A stretch of DNA of 64,000 bases from JAIYCX01 sp964353175 (GCA_964353175.1 CAYGUX010000002.1:1-64000); one strand, 5' to 3'; positions 34,678 through 44,818 are shown, numbered from the stretch's first letter. Numbers and translations: made by a program. The notes: generated by a model from the sequence alone, not told the origin.

Positions 34678-36105
34678 CTACTTTTTTTTCAATTCTTGGT
34701 ATGCCTCTAAAGCATTTTCTCTAGTCTCTTTAAGTTGAATGATCGGTTTTGGATAGTTTTTATCTAAGAATACATTGTATGAAGCAAGTGTTTCATCGCT
34801 TTGTAACCAAGGTGCATGAATGATTTTCGCGGGCATCTCTCCAAGTTCAGGCACCCATTTTTTAATATATAGGCCTTCTTTGTCAAACTTTTCACTTTGT
34901 GTGATTGGATTGAAGATTCTAAAGTAAGGTGCAGCATCTGCTCCTGACCCAGCTACCCATTGCCATCCCATGGTATTATTTGCAAGATCTGCATCTACTA
35001 AAGTATCCCAAAACCATTCAGCCCCTTTCACCCAATGGATTAGTAGATTTTTTACTAGAAATGATCCAACTAGCATTCTTACTCTGTTATGCATAGTACC
35101 GGTCGCCCAAAGTTCCCGCATGCCAGCATCGATGATCGGATAACCAGTAGCACCTTTCTTCCAAAGTTCTAGGTGCTTTTTGTTATTGGTCCAGGGGAAT
35201 TTCGTAAATTCAAGCCTAAGTGGTTCTTTGGTACTCTTCGGAAAGTGGAAGAGTAGTTGAGTTGCAAATTCTCTCCAAGCAAGTTGCCTCAGAAATGGTT
35301 CGATTGTTTTAGAATCTCCAGCCTTAAAGGATTGTTCGGTGAGCCTCCATATCTCACGCGGTGAGATTTCTCCAAAATGTAAGTGCGGAGAAAGTTTAGA
35401 TGTTGCCAGATTAGATGGATAATCTCTCTCATCCTTATAGTGGTCAATGTTTTTTAGAAAATGGGTTAAATTATTTTGGGCTCCCAATTCTCCTGGCTCC
35501 CATTGTGAATAGAAATCCTTATCCCATTTTATTTTAGGTAAGAGATTTAAGTCTTCTATTTTTAGCGAATAAATTGTTCCTGGAGTTTTAATTTGTATGA
35601 TTTTTTTTAGCGGGGCTTTTGGGTGAAGTATTTTCTGTAGATTGTTCCAAAAAGGCGTAAAGACTTTGTATGGCTTTCCACTTTTGTTTTGATATTCCCA
35701 AGGTTCCATTAGTAAGGAGCTGTTAAAGCTTTCGCAAGTAATATTCAATTTTTTTAAGTTAGACTTAATTTTTGTATCTCTATCAATACTGTAAGGTTCG
35801 TATGTTCTGTTCCAAGAAATTAGAGAAATATCATTTTCTTTGGAAATTTCCTCTAGGATTTTTAGTGGGTCCCCCCTTCTAACTATAAGATTAGAACCTT
35901 TGGAAATCAGATCATCGTTTAGTTTGTTCAGAGAGTGGTGGAGCCACCATTTACTCGCGGCTCCCATGCCCCATTCATTTTTTTGAGAAGTATCTACTAT
36001 GTAGAGGAGTATTATGGACTCAGAATTATTAAGCAGAAAGTTTAGCGAAGGATTCTCTTGGAGTCTCAGATCCTGTCTAAACCAATGTATAGATAATTTA
36101 TGCAT
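34678..36105 (-). CDS. phrB: Deoxyribodipyrimidine photolyase
   Basis: This 475-residue flavoprotein splits UV-induced cyclobutane dimers using light. The N-terminal photolyase domain begins IHWFRQDLRLQENPSL. The FAD domain shows LAWREFATQLLFHFP, GYPIIDAGMRELWATGTMHNR, VRMLVGSFLVKNLLIHW, GAEWFWDTLVDADLANNTMGWQW and FNPITQSEKFD, all standard for class I CPD photolyases. Length is typical. Photolyase implies exposure to light at the surface. It lies downstream of tRNA-Phe on the same strand and converges with the kinase gene. Confidence 0.95.
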   Translation of the reverse strand: MHKLSIHWFRQDLRLQENPSLNFLLNNSESIILLYIVDTSQKNEWGMGAASKWWLHHSLNKLNDDLISKGSNLIVRRGDPLKILEEISKENDISLISWNRTYEPYSIDRDTKIKSNLKKLNITCESFNSSLLMEPWEYQNKSGKPYKVFTPFWNNLQKILHPKAPLKKIIQIKTPGTIYSLKIEDLNLLPKIKWDKDFYSQWEPGELGAQNNLTHFLKNIDHYKDERDYPSNLATSKLSPHLHFGEISPREIWRLTEQSFKAGDSKTIEPFLRQLAWREFATQLLFHFPKSTKEPLRLEFTKFPWTNNKKHLELWKKGATGYPIIDAGMRELWATGTMHNRVRMLVGSFLVKNLLIHWVKGAEWFWDTLVDADLANNTMGWQWVAGSGADAAPYFRIFNPITQSEKFDKEGLYIKKWVPELGEMPAKIIHAPWLQSDETLASYNVFLDKNYPKPIIQLKETRENALEAYQELKKK

Positions 36106-36221
36106 CTATGTTTTTTCCTAAGATTTAGCAATTTTAGTAGCGGGGCTACTTTCTGAGCCCGTTTTGTTGTGGTGAGAGTAGTTTTTTAGAATTGGAAAAA
36201 TAAACGAATTGGGAAAAAAGG

Positions 36222-36294
<73 letters not shown>

Positions 36295-36420
36295 GTATAT
36301 GGAGTAATTAAAAAACTCGCTGGTTTGTAGCAAGGGTGAACTGAAATGTCTAGGCGGTAAGAGTAATTAAATAATAAAAGATATAATTAGTCGGTTATGG
36401 GAGGTCTTTACCTGCTAATA

Positions 36421-36449
36421 TTAGGGCCTGCTTTTTGGGCAGGCCCTAA
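36421..36449 (-). terminator. Hairpin after the glycine-zipper gene
   Basis: An 11-bp perfect stem (ttagggcctgc 36421-36431 with gcaggccctaa 36439-36449) lies 7 bases beyond the stop of the minus-strand gene. No clear T tract follows on that strand, so it may be a terminator or an mRNA-end stabiliser. Confidence 0.6.
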
Positions 36450-36456
36450 CCTAGAA

Positions 36457-37773
36457 TTATGCCGCCATTAATTCTTCATTTGCTGGACCTGATTCGGTTG
36501 TTTGAGTCGCCTGACTTGTTCTACTTGTTAGTAAATTTGTAAGGTCATTGGCATAGACACTAAGTTCCTCATCACTAATTTTGTTAGTGTCATGTAGCTT
36601 TTTCAAATTCCCTGCTAAATCATCTGTAGTGAGTTTTGATTGCTCATAGAAAGATAGAATATTCGCTGCCACTTCAGCTTCCGAAGAGGCATTTGATGTC
36701 GCAGCGTTTACAAGGTATCCAATTAAATCTACTTTCAATTTATCATGTCCGCCAGTGAAAATTTCAGCTAATGGTTGGGTGAGTGCGATAGCCTTTTCGG
36801 TGAGTGGATTAGAGTAGTCAACCTGATATGCATACCTATCCGTTCCATCTTGACTTACTAATTTATCCTGGCTCCTATTATTTAATGAATATAGCGTTCC
36901 ATCAGCGAGCGCTATATTCTTGTCTTTATCAAGGAAACTAGCCTCACTGAGGCCTGCTTTAAGTTGATCTCGAAGAATAGTGTCTGGGTGTTTTCTACTG
37001 TTTATTAGTCCAAGTCCAGCTCCAACAACAGCTCCTATTGCGCCTCCAACCACTGTGCCTATTGGGCCAAAGAAGCTCCCCGCGTAGGCCCCAACTGTCG
37101 CTCCATTCATTGCTCCTTCGACGGGAGAACTTTTACCAAATGTGTCGTAAATTTGGTAAAGTGAGTAGGCTGCTCCGACTCCTCCCATTACTTTATTTGC
37201 TACGTTGACCGTACCGGTACTTGCAATTGCCTCAGCAGCTTCTGTGGTTGCAGTTGCGCTACTGACTTGGCTAGCGGCTGTGTTTGAAATAGCGGCTTCT
37301 GTACCACTAGCAGCAGAACCAAGCTCACTGCCAGTTCCTAGAATATCATCTAATACTCCACCTACCTCAGTTCCTTTGATTGAATCAGAGACTAGGATAC
37401 TTCCTTGAGTAACTAAGTCATCTAGGATACCTTTTTGCGCCTTTTGTCCAATCTTATCTACCTGCGTGCTAAGTTGACTCCATAGATTTTTTGCACCTTG
37501 TATTGGTTTTACTCCATTGGCCCTATCCTCTTCAGCTTTCTTAGCCACTTCCTTAAAGTAGTTTAGGCCGTTGGAGAGTACACTCTTAATTGTATTTTTA
37601 GCCTCTTTAGGAGGTTTAGCCGTTGCTTTTTCATTGGCAATTTTAAGTGATTCTTTGTTGTTAGGGCTCTTAATCTGGCTAATTTTGGCTTTTTTGGGGC
37701 TTGCATTGGTCTTTTGAAGAGTTTCGAATTGCATTGCAGATGCAAGCTTTCCCCTTGCATTGATTTTGTTCAT
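36457..37773 (-). CDS. Ala/Gly/Ser-rich glycine-zipper protein, unknown
   Basis: 438 residues, not matched to a known family. The N-terminal 60 residues are Lys-rich and disordered-looking, with no signal peptide. A helical region covers 65-125, and an Ala/Ser/Thr/Gly-rich low-complexity segment covers 135-190. A long glycine zipper at about 220-257 (AGSFFGPIGTVVGGAIGAVV, GAGLGL) is typical of membrane-inserting or membrane-anchoring helices. A soluble C-terminal half follows. The start is well supported by AGGAAAGGA upstream. It is alone, between tRNA-Phe and a divergent glycosyltransferase. It could be a secreted membrane-active protein or a cell-envelope protein, and there is no evidence to choose. 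Confidence 0.7.
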   Translation of the reverse strand: MNKINARGKLASAMQFETLQKTNASPKKAKISQIKSPNNKESLKIANEKATAKPPKEAKNTIKSVLSNGLNYFKEVAKKAEEDRANGVKPIQGAKNLWSQLSTQVDKIGQKAQKGILDDLVTQGSILVSDSIKGTEVGGVLDDILGTGSELGSAASGTEAAISNTAASQVSSATATTEAAEAIASTGTVNVANKVMGGVGAAYSLYQIYDTFGKSSPVEGAMNGATVGAYAGSFFGPIGTVVGGAIGAVVGAGLGLINSRKHPDTILRDQLKAGLSEASFLDKDKNIALADGTLYSLNNRSQDKLVSQDGTDRYAYQVDYSNPLTEKAIALTQPLAEIFTGGHDKLKVDLIGYLVNAATSNASSEAEVAANILSFYEQSKLTTDDLAGNLKKLHDTNKISDEELSVYANDLTNLLTSRTSQATQTTESGPANEELMAA

Positions 37774-38109
37774 AAATATATTCCTTTCCTCTAGTTGTTA
37801 ATTAATTTTAAGAGCAAACTGAGTGCTTGATTCTATTTATCGAAATTTTTCAAAATTAATTTCATTTTGGATAACAATTTAATTTGTGCTTGTAGTTTTA
37901 GAGGGAAGAGAATGAAGAGGCACTAAACAACTCAAGATAGGTTTTTGTTTTAGCCTTAGAGGTATTTTTATATTAATGTCCCCTACATATATTATGGGGT
38001 TAGTCGTTTATGTCTCTTCCATGGCTTTTTTGTTGCAGTTTCTAAGTTAGAAACTGGGGGTGGGGAGAGTAAGGGTACAACTTAGCGTTAGGAATTTTTA
38101 ATAGCCATT
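37774..38109. promoter_or_regulatory. Divergent intergenic region with a perfect dyad
   Basis: These 336 non-coding bases lie between two divergent genes and should hold both promoters. AGTTTCTA (38037-38044) and TAGAAACT (38048-38055) make an 8-bp perfect inverted repeat with a 3-base spacer, 55 bases before the rightward start. A G-rich run (gggggtgggg) follows. No known operator consensus was recognised. Confidence 0.4.
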
Positions 38110-39861
38110 ATGTTATCGAAACGAACTACTTGGGCCTTGTGGGAGTCTAAGACTATATTTAGGGTCTTAAGTGTTATTCTTATTTTACTTCTAGCGAGTG
38201 GAATTAGGATTTTGGTCTTAGATGATAGGCCATTTCATAATGATGAGGGCGTTAACTTTTTCTTTATACGCTCGATGTTTAAAGATGGTTTTTATAAGTA
38301 TTCACATGAGAATTATCATGGTCCAATTTATTTCTATTTAACGGCTTTGTTTGAATGGCTTATAGGTGACAACGAGTATGGTCATAGGATGTCTGCGGTT
38401 GTTGCTAGTGTAGGTATAGTTATTACACCTCTCTTTTTAGGATCATTAGCCTCTTTTAGAAGTAAGATATACTCCATGCTACTTTTGGCATTGTCCTCTA
38501 GCATTTTATATTACGGTAGGTATGCAATTCATGAAAGTTTTTTAGTTTTTGTTTCCCTAAGCTTTTCAATATATTTATTTAAATGGTTGGAAACGAGGGA
38601 TAGAATAGATCTTTTATGGATTGGATTATATCTGGGCTTGTTAGTTGCTACAAAGGAGACTTGCATTATTTATATCGCCGCCACAGGAGCCGCTGCTGTG
38701 TTAATCTATGGGCCGATGAAAGTTTTTGGTCAATTATTTCGACATTATGACTACTTTTTGATTGGCCTATTGATTTGTTTATTTATAATCTCCTTGTTGT
38801 TCTCTGGTTTTTTTAGGCATCCGGCTGGTCTTCGCGAATTACTTTTTGGTATTCAACAATGGGTGGGGCGTGGACATTCTGATAAGGGACATCATAAGGA
38901 ATTTTTTTATTACTATAAAGTCTTTGTTAAAGCAGAGCCATTAATTATCTTAGGTATTGTTCCTCTCATATATATATCAGTGTATTTAGCCTATGTGCGG
39001 GTTAAGGAAATGTTTTTTAAGAATACTGCCTTCGATCCTCAGCCAGTCAGTATGAAGATATGGCAATTTAGAGAGAGCTTCTTTATACCGCTGGCATCTG
39101 TGCAACTTAGATTCGCATGTTTTATGCTGTTGACTTCAGCATTGAATTTTTTGGTATATTCCTATGTTCCCTATAAGACTCCTTGGTTAATCATAAACAT
39201 TACTGCGCCATGTTTATTTGGGATAGCGGTGTTGTGGTCTGAGGCTTCCGCGCTAAAAGAGTTTAACTTTAAGTTGTTTTTTACGGTTTTACTTTCTAAT
39301 TGCATTTTTTTCTATTTTTATATTATTCACGATAGTTTTGATAGGTTAGGTCCTGCCGTTAGTACGTTGGCTTTAATATTCGTACTAACCATAAATCTAT
39401 TTGGCCTTAAATGTCGTTTAAGTTCTTTAGTGACCATGTTGATCTTGATAGTCGTCTCTGCTTTTTACTCCTTAAAATTTAATTTTAGAGAAAATATTTT
39501 AGGTGCATTTTCGGAGGTAATTAAACCGCAAGGAGTCTATGGAGATAATAACCCGTACTCCTATGTGCATGCATTTGATCGAATGGTGGAGTTGGGAAAA
39601 GATATAGACTCTTATGTTGAACGGAAGCCTGATGCTCGAATTTTAATCGGGACTACGGCATACTGGCCATTGCCATTTTACCTCAGAAAACATGATGGGA
39701 AGCTTGGTTATGTGTCGGCAGTTAAATCCCCAAATCAGTATAAAGAAGAGTATGGGGTTTTAATCTTAAACCCTAGTGTTAAGATGGATGATGAGAATTG
39801 GACTTTTGAATTTTACGATATGTCTGATAATCAGAAAGCCAATGTTTACTTTAAAAAGTAG
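38110..39861 (+). CDS. Agl23-like membrane glycosyltransferase (TIGR03663 type)
   Basis: 583 residues with about 11 hydrophobic segments and a short soluble C-terminus. The first external loop DRPFHNDEGVNFFFIRSMF carries the acidic motif, and YSHENYHGPIYFYLTALFEW then matches, from memory, the TIGR03663 / Agl23 family within the PMT/GT39-like superfamily. Such proteins sit in the inner membrane and are linked to lipid-linked sugar transfer or flipping. Acceptor unknown. It is the second large membrane glycosyltransferase in the window after 8645, and neither lies in a polysaccharide cluster. Confidence 0.82.
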   Translation: MLSKRTTWALWESKTIFRVLSVILILLLASGIRILVLDDRPFHNDEGVNFFFIRSMFKDGFYKYSHENYHGPIYFYLTALFEWLIGDNEYGHRMSAVVASVGIVITPLFLGSLASFRSKIYSMLLLALSSSILYYGRYAIHESFLVFVSLSFSIYLFKWLETRDRIDLLWIGLYLGLLVATKETCIIYIAATGAAAVLIYGPMKVFGQLFRHYDYFLIGLLICLFIISLLFSGFFRHPAGLRELLFGIQQWVGRGHSDKGHHKEFFYYYKVFVKAEPLIILGIVPLIYISVYLAYVRVKEMFFKNTAFDPQPVSMKIWQFRESFFIPLASVQLRFACFMLLTSALNFLVYSYVPYKTPWLIINITAPCLFGIAVLWSEASALKEFNFKLFFTVLLSNCIFFYFYIIHDSFDRLGPAVSTLALIFVLTINLFGLKCRLSSLVTMLILIVVSAFYSLKFNFRENILGAFSEVIKPQGVYGDNNPYSYVHAFDRMVELGKDIDSYVERKPDARILIGTTAYWPLPFYLRKHDGKLGYVSAVKSPNQYKEEYGVLILNPSVKMDDENWTFEFYDMSDNQKANVYFKK

Positions 39862-39885
39862 TTTTTGATGTGTTGTCGAGCTATT

Positions 39886-41580
39886 TTAGCTGTCTCGTTC
39901 TGAGAGTTTATTTTCACCTACTATTAGCGCTCTGCGAATGATAGCACCATTCATTATGACAACTAAAAATAGGCAGCATACATGTGCAAAGCTTAGATCG
40001 ACTACCATTAGTCTGTCTTTAAAATAGGACAAATTAGAGAATAGGAAAAAGATGCTTGCGGGTATGAGGTTGAGTATGACTGCGGCCATGGCAAAGATCA
40101 TATAAACGAGACTTCCAAAGTTTGAGCTAACTTGAATGGGAGTTTCCCAGTCAAACTTCGCAAAATATGCACCCACTCCTATTCCTAGTGCGACGAGGCT
40201 TGCTCCTAAGCAAATGCTAATTATGGACATGCCAATTAGACTGGAAGTATCAGCATTAATCGCAAAACCTCCGGAAACAAGGAGCAATAAAGATAGTATT
40301 GAAATAGGTATAAACCAAGATAGAAACTTGCATCTTAAAAAATCTTTAATACTAATAGGTGTAGCCATAATAATGTCGTAGCTACTGCCCTCTAAGCTTA
40401 TAGAGGGATATACGAAGCGTGTGCAGACTGCGACAAGGACACATCCCGCAAATAGAATGTTTGCGCTACTTAGAATAGCTTGCCACGCTTCTCGATAGGA
40501 ACCTTCAACGACAGATGAACTTTGTATCATTCTGAAGTTGTAGAGATATATAAAAGTGAGAGTTAAAAGGAGGAGAAGTTGTACTGATTGAGTAGTATCT
40601 CTTATAAAGGTCTGAAATTCCTTACCCATAATAGCTCTTAGGGCGCTTGGTTTCCTAAATATTTTATTTCCAATTCTTTGTGAGATTGCAGATTTGTATA
40701 AAGTCCTTTGTACGTTAGAGTTAGTCGATTTTGCCCATCCTCTTAGGAAGAGTTTGTTAAATAAAAAGAATACTAATAGTGCTAGAAAGAAAGTTTCTAG
40801 TAGTAGTAATAAGTACTCCCAACAGAAGGCAGAACCAGTATAGAGAGTAGTGGTGATAATGCTTGCGTAAAGAGAATTGGGGTACCACCAGATATTACCT
40901 TTTGAGAATCTTTTCGCCATTGTTAAAGCTCTTGCGACGGAGTCAGGCATTTTATTGTTTAAGGCGATCTCTTGGTCGTATAAGATCAAGCTCATTAGCC
41001 CGACTACTACAATTAAAACCGCTACTTCTCTTAGTCTATCCGCAGGGAATATGTTGGCTACGATAATTACTGCGAGAATGCCTATGGTTGAGGGTATAAT
41101 GCCAAATAATAATAGACCAGGTGCCCATAGTATTAGATTGACCATTGAAAGGTTGAATGCGCTTAAAAGCCCAATTCCGAATGTAAGCATTACTAGACTA
41201 AACATCCAAGTAGAGAGGAGGGTTACATGCAATAACTTTGCTATGAATATGCTTCTAAGGGAGATGGGACATACGAGGTGCAAGTAAAGGTCTTTTGATG
41301 AGTACAATGAGCTAGTGGCTGAGATAATAGCCGAAAATGTGGTAACAGAGAATAAAGCTAAAAGTGATAAAGATAAGAAATTTGTTAGTAGAGTTTCTGT
41401 GAAAACATCAGCATTTTTTAGTTTATAAAAGAATGAATAACTGAGTTCCGACATTCCAATTAAAATTAAACCTACAAATAGTAGAGCAAATGTAGTTCTA
41501 TTCCAGAACTGTTCTGAATATTCTCGTTTTAGATCGTTCTTAATAGCAAGTACGTATGGTTTTAATAGGATTGGGAACAC
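39886..41580 (-). CDS. ABC exporter permease
   Basis: 564 residues with about 12 hydrophobic segments, in two groups of six split by a charged loop near 270-300. It has the build of ABC-2-like putative exporter permeases. It starts with GTG eight bases after the stop of the ATPase gene, with an AGGA upstream, so the pair forms one operon and most likely one transporter. The cargo cannot be inferred. It has no large periplasmic domain of the MacB or FtsX kind. Confidence 0.82.
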   Translation of the reverse strand: MFPILLKPYVLAIKNDLKREYSEQFWNRTTFALLFVGLILIGMSELSYSFFYKLKNADVFTETLLTNFLSLSLLALFSVTTFSAIISATSSLYSSKDLYLHLVCPISLRSIFIAKLLHVTLLSTWMFSLVMLTFGIGLLSAFNLSMVNLILWAPGLLLFGIIPSTIGILAVIIVANIFPADRLREVAVLIVVVGLMSLILYDQEIALNNKMPDSVARALTMAKRFSKGNIWWYPNSLYASIITTTLYTGSAFCWEYLLLLLETFFLALLVFFLFNKLFLRGWAKSTNSNVQRTLYKSAISQRIGNKIFRKPSALRAIMGKEFQTFIRDTTQSVQLLLLLTLTFIYLYNFRMIQSSSVVEGSYREAWQAILSSANILFAGCVLVAVCTRFVYPSISLEGSSYDIIMATPISIKDFLRCKFLSWFIPISILSLLLLVSGGFAINADTSSLIGMSIISICLGASLVALGIGVGAYFAKFDWETPIQVSSNFGSLVYMIFAMAAVILNLIPASIFFLFSNLSYFKDRLMVVDLSFAHVCCLFLVVIMNGAIIRRALIVGENKLSERDS

Positions 41581-41588
41581 GGTAAGTC

Positions 41589-42356
41589 CTATTTGCCGCT
41601 TGAATTAATAATGTCTAAGAATACTTTCTCTAAATCATCTGAACCTTGCTTGGCTTTAGAATAAAGTTCATTTAAAGAGCCACTTGCGATTATTTTACCT
41701 CTTTGAATTATAGCAAGAGAGTCCGCCAATTCTTCCGCTACGGGTAGCGAGTGTGTGGACATAAAAATAGTTTGGCCAGCCTTAGCGCATTCTCTAAGAT
41801 TATCCTTGAATAGACGAGCGGCTGGTGGGTCTAGTCCTACCATGGGCTCATCTATAATTAGAACTTTAGGCTTATGAACCTGAGCACCACACATCATTAG
41901 TCTTTGCTTCATCCCATGGGAGTAAGTGTCTATTAGCTCATGTTGCCATTCCAACATGTCGTAACAGCCTAATAGTTCTTCCGTACGTTTTATGAGTAAA
42001 GACTTTTCAACTTGGTAAAGCTCGCCTAAGAAATTTAGAAATTCTCTTCCTGTTAATCTACCATAAAGGTGAGGTCTATCAGGGATTACGCCCATTAGCA
42101 TTTTAGCAGCAATGGCATCAGTGCCTATATGGTATCCTCCAACGCTTATCCTTCCCGAAGTAGGCTGAATAATTCCAGTAATCATTCTAATGGTAGTTGT
42201 TTTTCCAGCTCCGTTGGTGCCTAGAAAAGCAAAGATGCTGCCTTCTTTTACTTCGATAGAAATATTATCGACCGCCAAAAAGGAGCCATACCTCTTACTT
42301 ACTTGTTCAATTTTTATCACTATTTTTTTAATTTCTCCCCTGTTTTGAGAATTCAT
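41589..42356 (-). CDS. ABC transporter ATP-binding protein
   Basis: 255 residues with all ABC motifs: Walker A GTNGAGKTT, Q-loop region, signature YSHGMKQRL, Walker B VLIIDEP and the switch His in MSTHS. It belongs to the ABC-2/DRA exporter ATPase group. It is translated just before its permease at 39886-41580. Exporters of this group move antibiotics, lipids, polysaccharides or enzymes, so no substrate is stated. It is divergent from the glycosidase-like gene 75 bases away. Confidence 0.93.
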   Translation of the reverse strand: MNSQNRGEIKKIVIKIEQVSKRYGSFLAVDNISIEVKEGSIFAFLGTNGAGKTTTIRMITGIIQPTSGRISVGGYHIGTDAIAAKMLMGVIPDRPHLYGRLTGREFLNFLGELYQVEKSLLIKRTEELLGCYDMLEWQHELIDTYSHGMKQRLMMCGAQVHKPKVLIIDEPMVGLDPPAARLFKDNLRECAKAGQTIFMSTHSLPVAEELADSLAIIQRGKIIASGSLNELYSKAKQGSDDLEKVFLDIINSSGK

Positions 42357-42430
42357 TCTATGTTAGCCAACAAGAGTTTTCTTTGGGTATTTTTAAGATG
42401 CTAATTTTGTTATGATCGGTTGCCATTAAA

Positions 42431-43645
42431 ATGAAGTATTTGCAGGTAGTTGTATGTATTTATGCCTTCGTCCTAATGGCTCCTACGCGCCTTAGTGCGG
42501 CTATTCCAGCAATGAAACAGGAGGGAACTCCTACTAAGGATCAGTCTATAGAATCCTTGGGACTATGGATAGAGGCTGAAGGCGAAAATAGACCGCTAAG
42601 TGATAGACACGAATTTGATAGGTTACTATTAAAATTATCTCGCTACCCTTTTACTGATATTTATATTCAATTATATCGCAATGGTCGGACTTGGTTCCCG
42701 ACCTTGAATGCGGATAGTACTCCCTTTATTCAGAATAAGAAGCATGGATTTTATCCGATATCGGAACTTTTAAGTTTTGCTAAAAAAAGAGGGATTAGGG
42801 TTCATGCTTGGTTGAATATACTTAGATTGGGTGAAAATCCTAATGTTCCTCTATTAGAAAGAGCTGGGGCAGATGCTTCATTGGTGGACTGTAGAGGAGT
42901 ATCTTTATCTGAGAATCATGGAAATGGTACTTATGGAGCTAGACCAGATACGCCTGGTATTTGGTTGGACCCTAGTCATCCTGAGGTTGTAACTTCAACC
43001 GTATCCATAGTTCATGACCTCGTATCTGAATACCCTTCATTATCTGGAATTCATTTAGATATGATAAGAACTACTTTTCCCTATGGTGGTGGGAGTTGGG
43101 GTAATGAGCCTAGTCTATGCAAGGAGTTCTATACCCAAGATGAATACAATCAGAAAAAACTCGGACGAGGTTCTCTTAGTAGTCGATTATCTGAATCAAT
43201 CTTTGGTCAAACACCAAAGACCACAGACAAGACCACTGGAGTGACAAATCTTGTGAGGAATATTAGACAATATTTAGATTGGCATGCACCTCAACTTGAA
43301 CTATCTGCCGCAGTGCTTTCTAAGCTTGATAAAGCAAAAAATCATGCTAATCAAGATTGGCAATCATGGCTTGAAATTGGTTTTGTGGATTCGGTAGTTA
43401 TTATGAATTATAAAACCGATGTAAAAACATTTTATCTTGAAAGTAAGGCTGGAGCTAAAGATAGTTCTAAGGTTAGAATTGGAGTGGGGGCTTGGTTAGC
43501 TAGAAATAATACTAATTTGATAAAAGAGCAACTTAGGAGCATCAAAAAATTATCTAAGGGTGGAATCGTCCTATTCTCATACTCCAACCTGGCAGATGAA
43601 AAGGGTGATAAGGTTATTCAGTCCGCAATAGATGGAATGAAATAG
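42431..43645 (+). CDS. Exported glycoside hydrolase-like protein (GHL10 type)
   Basis: 404 residues with a signal peptide (VVVCIYAFVLMAPTRLSAA). The rest looks like a TIM-barrel of the GHL10/YngK group: FTDIYIQLYRNGRTWFP, YPISELLSFAKKRGIRVHAWLN, DPSHPEVV and GIHLDMIRTTFPYGG (strand-4 Asp region), with VDSVVIMNYKTD towards the end. Family members are thought to cleave cell-wall or surface glycans. Secretion suggests a periplasmic or external substrate, and the exact bond is unknown. It is monocistronic, and its stop is three bases from the pilU-like stop. Confidence 0.82.
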   Translation: MKYLQVVVCIYAFVLMAPTRLSAAIPAMKQEGTPTKDQSIESLGLWIEAEGENRPLSDRHEFDRLLLKLSRYPFTDIYIQLYRNGRTWFPTLNADSTPFIQNKKHGFYPISELLSFAKKRGIRVHAWLNILRLGENPNVPLLERAGADASLVDCRGVSLSENHGNGTYGARPDTPGIWLDPSHPEVVTSTVSIVHDLVSEYPSLSGIHLDMIRTTFPYGGGSWGNEPSLCKEFYTQDEYNQKKLGRGSLSSRLSESIFGQTPKTTDKTTGVTNLVRNIRQYLDWHAPQLELSAAVLSKLDKAKNHANQDWQSWLEIGFVDSVVIMNYKTDVKTFYLESKAGAKDSSKVRIGVGAWLARNNTNLIKEQLRSIKKLSKGGIVLFSYSNLADEKGDKVIQSAIDGMK

Positions 43646-43648
43646 TTA

Positions 43649-44818
43649 TCATTTATCTAATAACAATGAGATATCATGATTTTTCAGCGGAACTGCCGCT
43701 GCTTTTTCTTCCTTCTTTTTGTGCTGATTGGCTTTCGCATTGTCTATCGACTCACCATCATCTCTTAATTTAATCTTTAGTCTTAAGTTATTTACACTGT
43801 CTGCGTTTTTTAGAGCTTCATCAAAAGAAATTCTACCTTGGCAGTATAAATCAAACAAATGCATATCAAAGGTTTGCATTCCAATAGTTGCTCCCTTTTC
43901 CATTGCTTCTTTCAGTTCATCAATCTGCCCTTTGTGAATTAGGTCTTTGACTCTAGGGCTACCCAGGAGAATTTCAATGGCCGCTATTCTACTGTTATCA
44001 ACGGTATTAACCAGCCTTTGACTTACTACAGATTGAAGATTTAAGCTGAGTTGAAGATAGATTTGTTTGTGCCTCTCAACCGGAAAAAAATTCATTATTC
44101 TTTCCATAGCCTGATTAGCATTGTTCGAATGAAGAGTCGCTAGACAAAGATGGCCAGTTTCGGCAAAAGATAAGGCTGCTTCCATCGTTTCAAGATCTCT
44201 AATCTCACCAATGAGTATCACGTCTGGAGCTTGCCGAAGGGCATTTTTGAGAGCGGAGTGATAGTCTTTCGTATCTAGTCCTATCTCTCGTTGAGTGACG
44301 ATAGATTTTTTATGGGGATGTACATACTCAATCGGGTCTTCCACTGTAATGATATGTCCTGCTTGATTCTCATTCCTATGGCCAATCAAGGCGGAAAGTG
44401 TGGTCGATTTACCTGAACCTGTAGCTCCTACCACTAGTACTAATCCTCTTTGGTACATAGCTATTTGTTTAAATATAGGGGGAAGCATTAGTTGGTCAAA
44501 GGTTGGAATTTCCGTTTTTATTCTACGGATGACAATTCCAATATTGCCCCTTTGCCTAAAAGCATTCACTCTAAAACGCCCTAGACTTGGGTAAAGGAGT
44601 CCAAGGTTCATTTCGTTCGTCTCTTCAAATTCTTTTTGTTGTTTATCGTTCATAATGCTTCTAGCAAACAATTCTGTATCATCTGCCTCAAGTAGCTTAG
44701 AACCAGCTTGTTTAGTTGAGCCGTTAATACGGAAACAAGGTGCACTATCGACCGTTAAGTAGAGGTCAGATGCGTCATGTTCTTTCATTACTGAGAGTAG
44801 CTTATTAATGTCTAGCAT
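43649..44818 (-). CDS. pilU: Type IV pilus retraction ATPase, PilU-like
   Basis: 389 residues, an AAA-type secretion ATPase. Walker A GATGSGKSTT, Asp box EDPIEYVHPHKKS, Walker B LRQAPDVILIGEIRD and His box ETGHLCLATLHSN are intact. FDQLMLPPIF matches PilT/PilU proteins. The longer C-terminus and the second position behind a canonical PilT suggest PilU, the accessory retraction motor that needs PilT for function. It starts nine bases after the pilT stop, so one operon. The PilT/PilU naming is from length and order, and the ATPase call is firm. Confidence 0.9.
   Translation of the reverse strand: MLDINKLLSVMKEHDASDLYLTVDSAPCFRINGSTKQAGSKLLEADDTELFARSIMNDKQQKEFEETNEMNLGLLYPSLGRFRVNAFRQRGNIGIVIRRIKTEIPTFDQLMLPPIFKQIAMYQRGLVLVVGATGSGKSTTLSALIGHRNENQAGHIITVEDPIEYVHPHKKSIVTQREIGLDTKDYHSALKNALRQAPDVILIGEIRDLETMEAALSFAETGHLCLATLHSNNANQAMERIMNFFPVERHKQIYLQLSLNLQSVVSQRLVNTVDNSRIAAIEILLGSPRVKDLIHKGQIDELKEAMEKGATIGMQTFDMHLFDLYCQGRISFDEALKNADSVNNLRLKIKLRDDGESIDNAKANQHKKKEEKAAAVPLKNHDISLLLDK

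Noticed and set aside
40877..41287. 136-codon plus-strand frame
   Set aside because: Antisense to the ABC permease gene. No ribosome binding site, and composition explained by the opposite strand.
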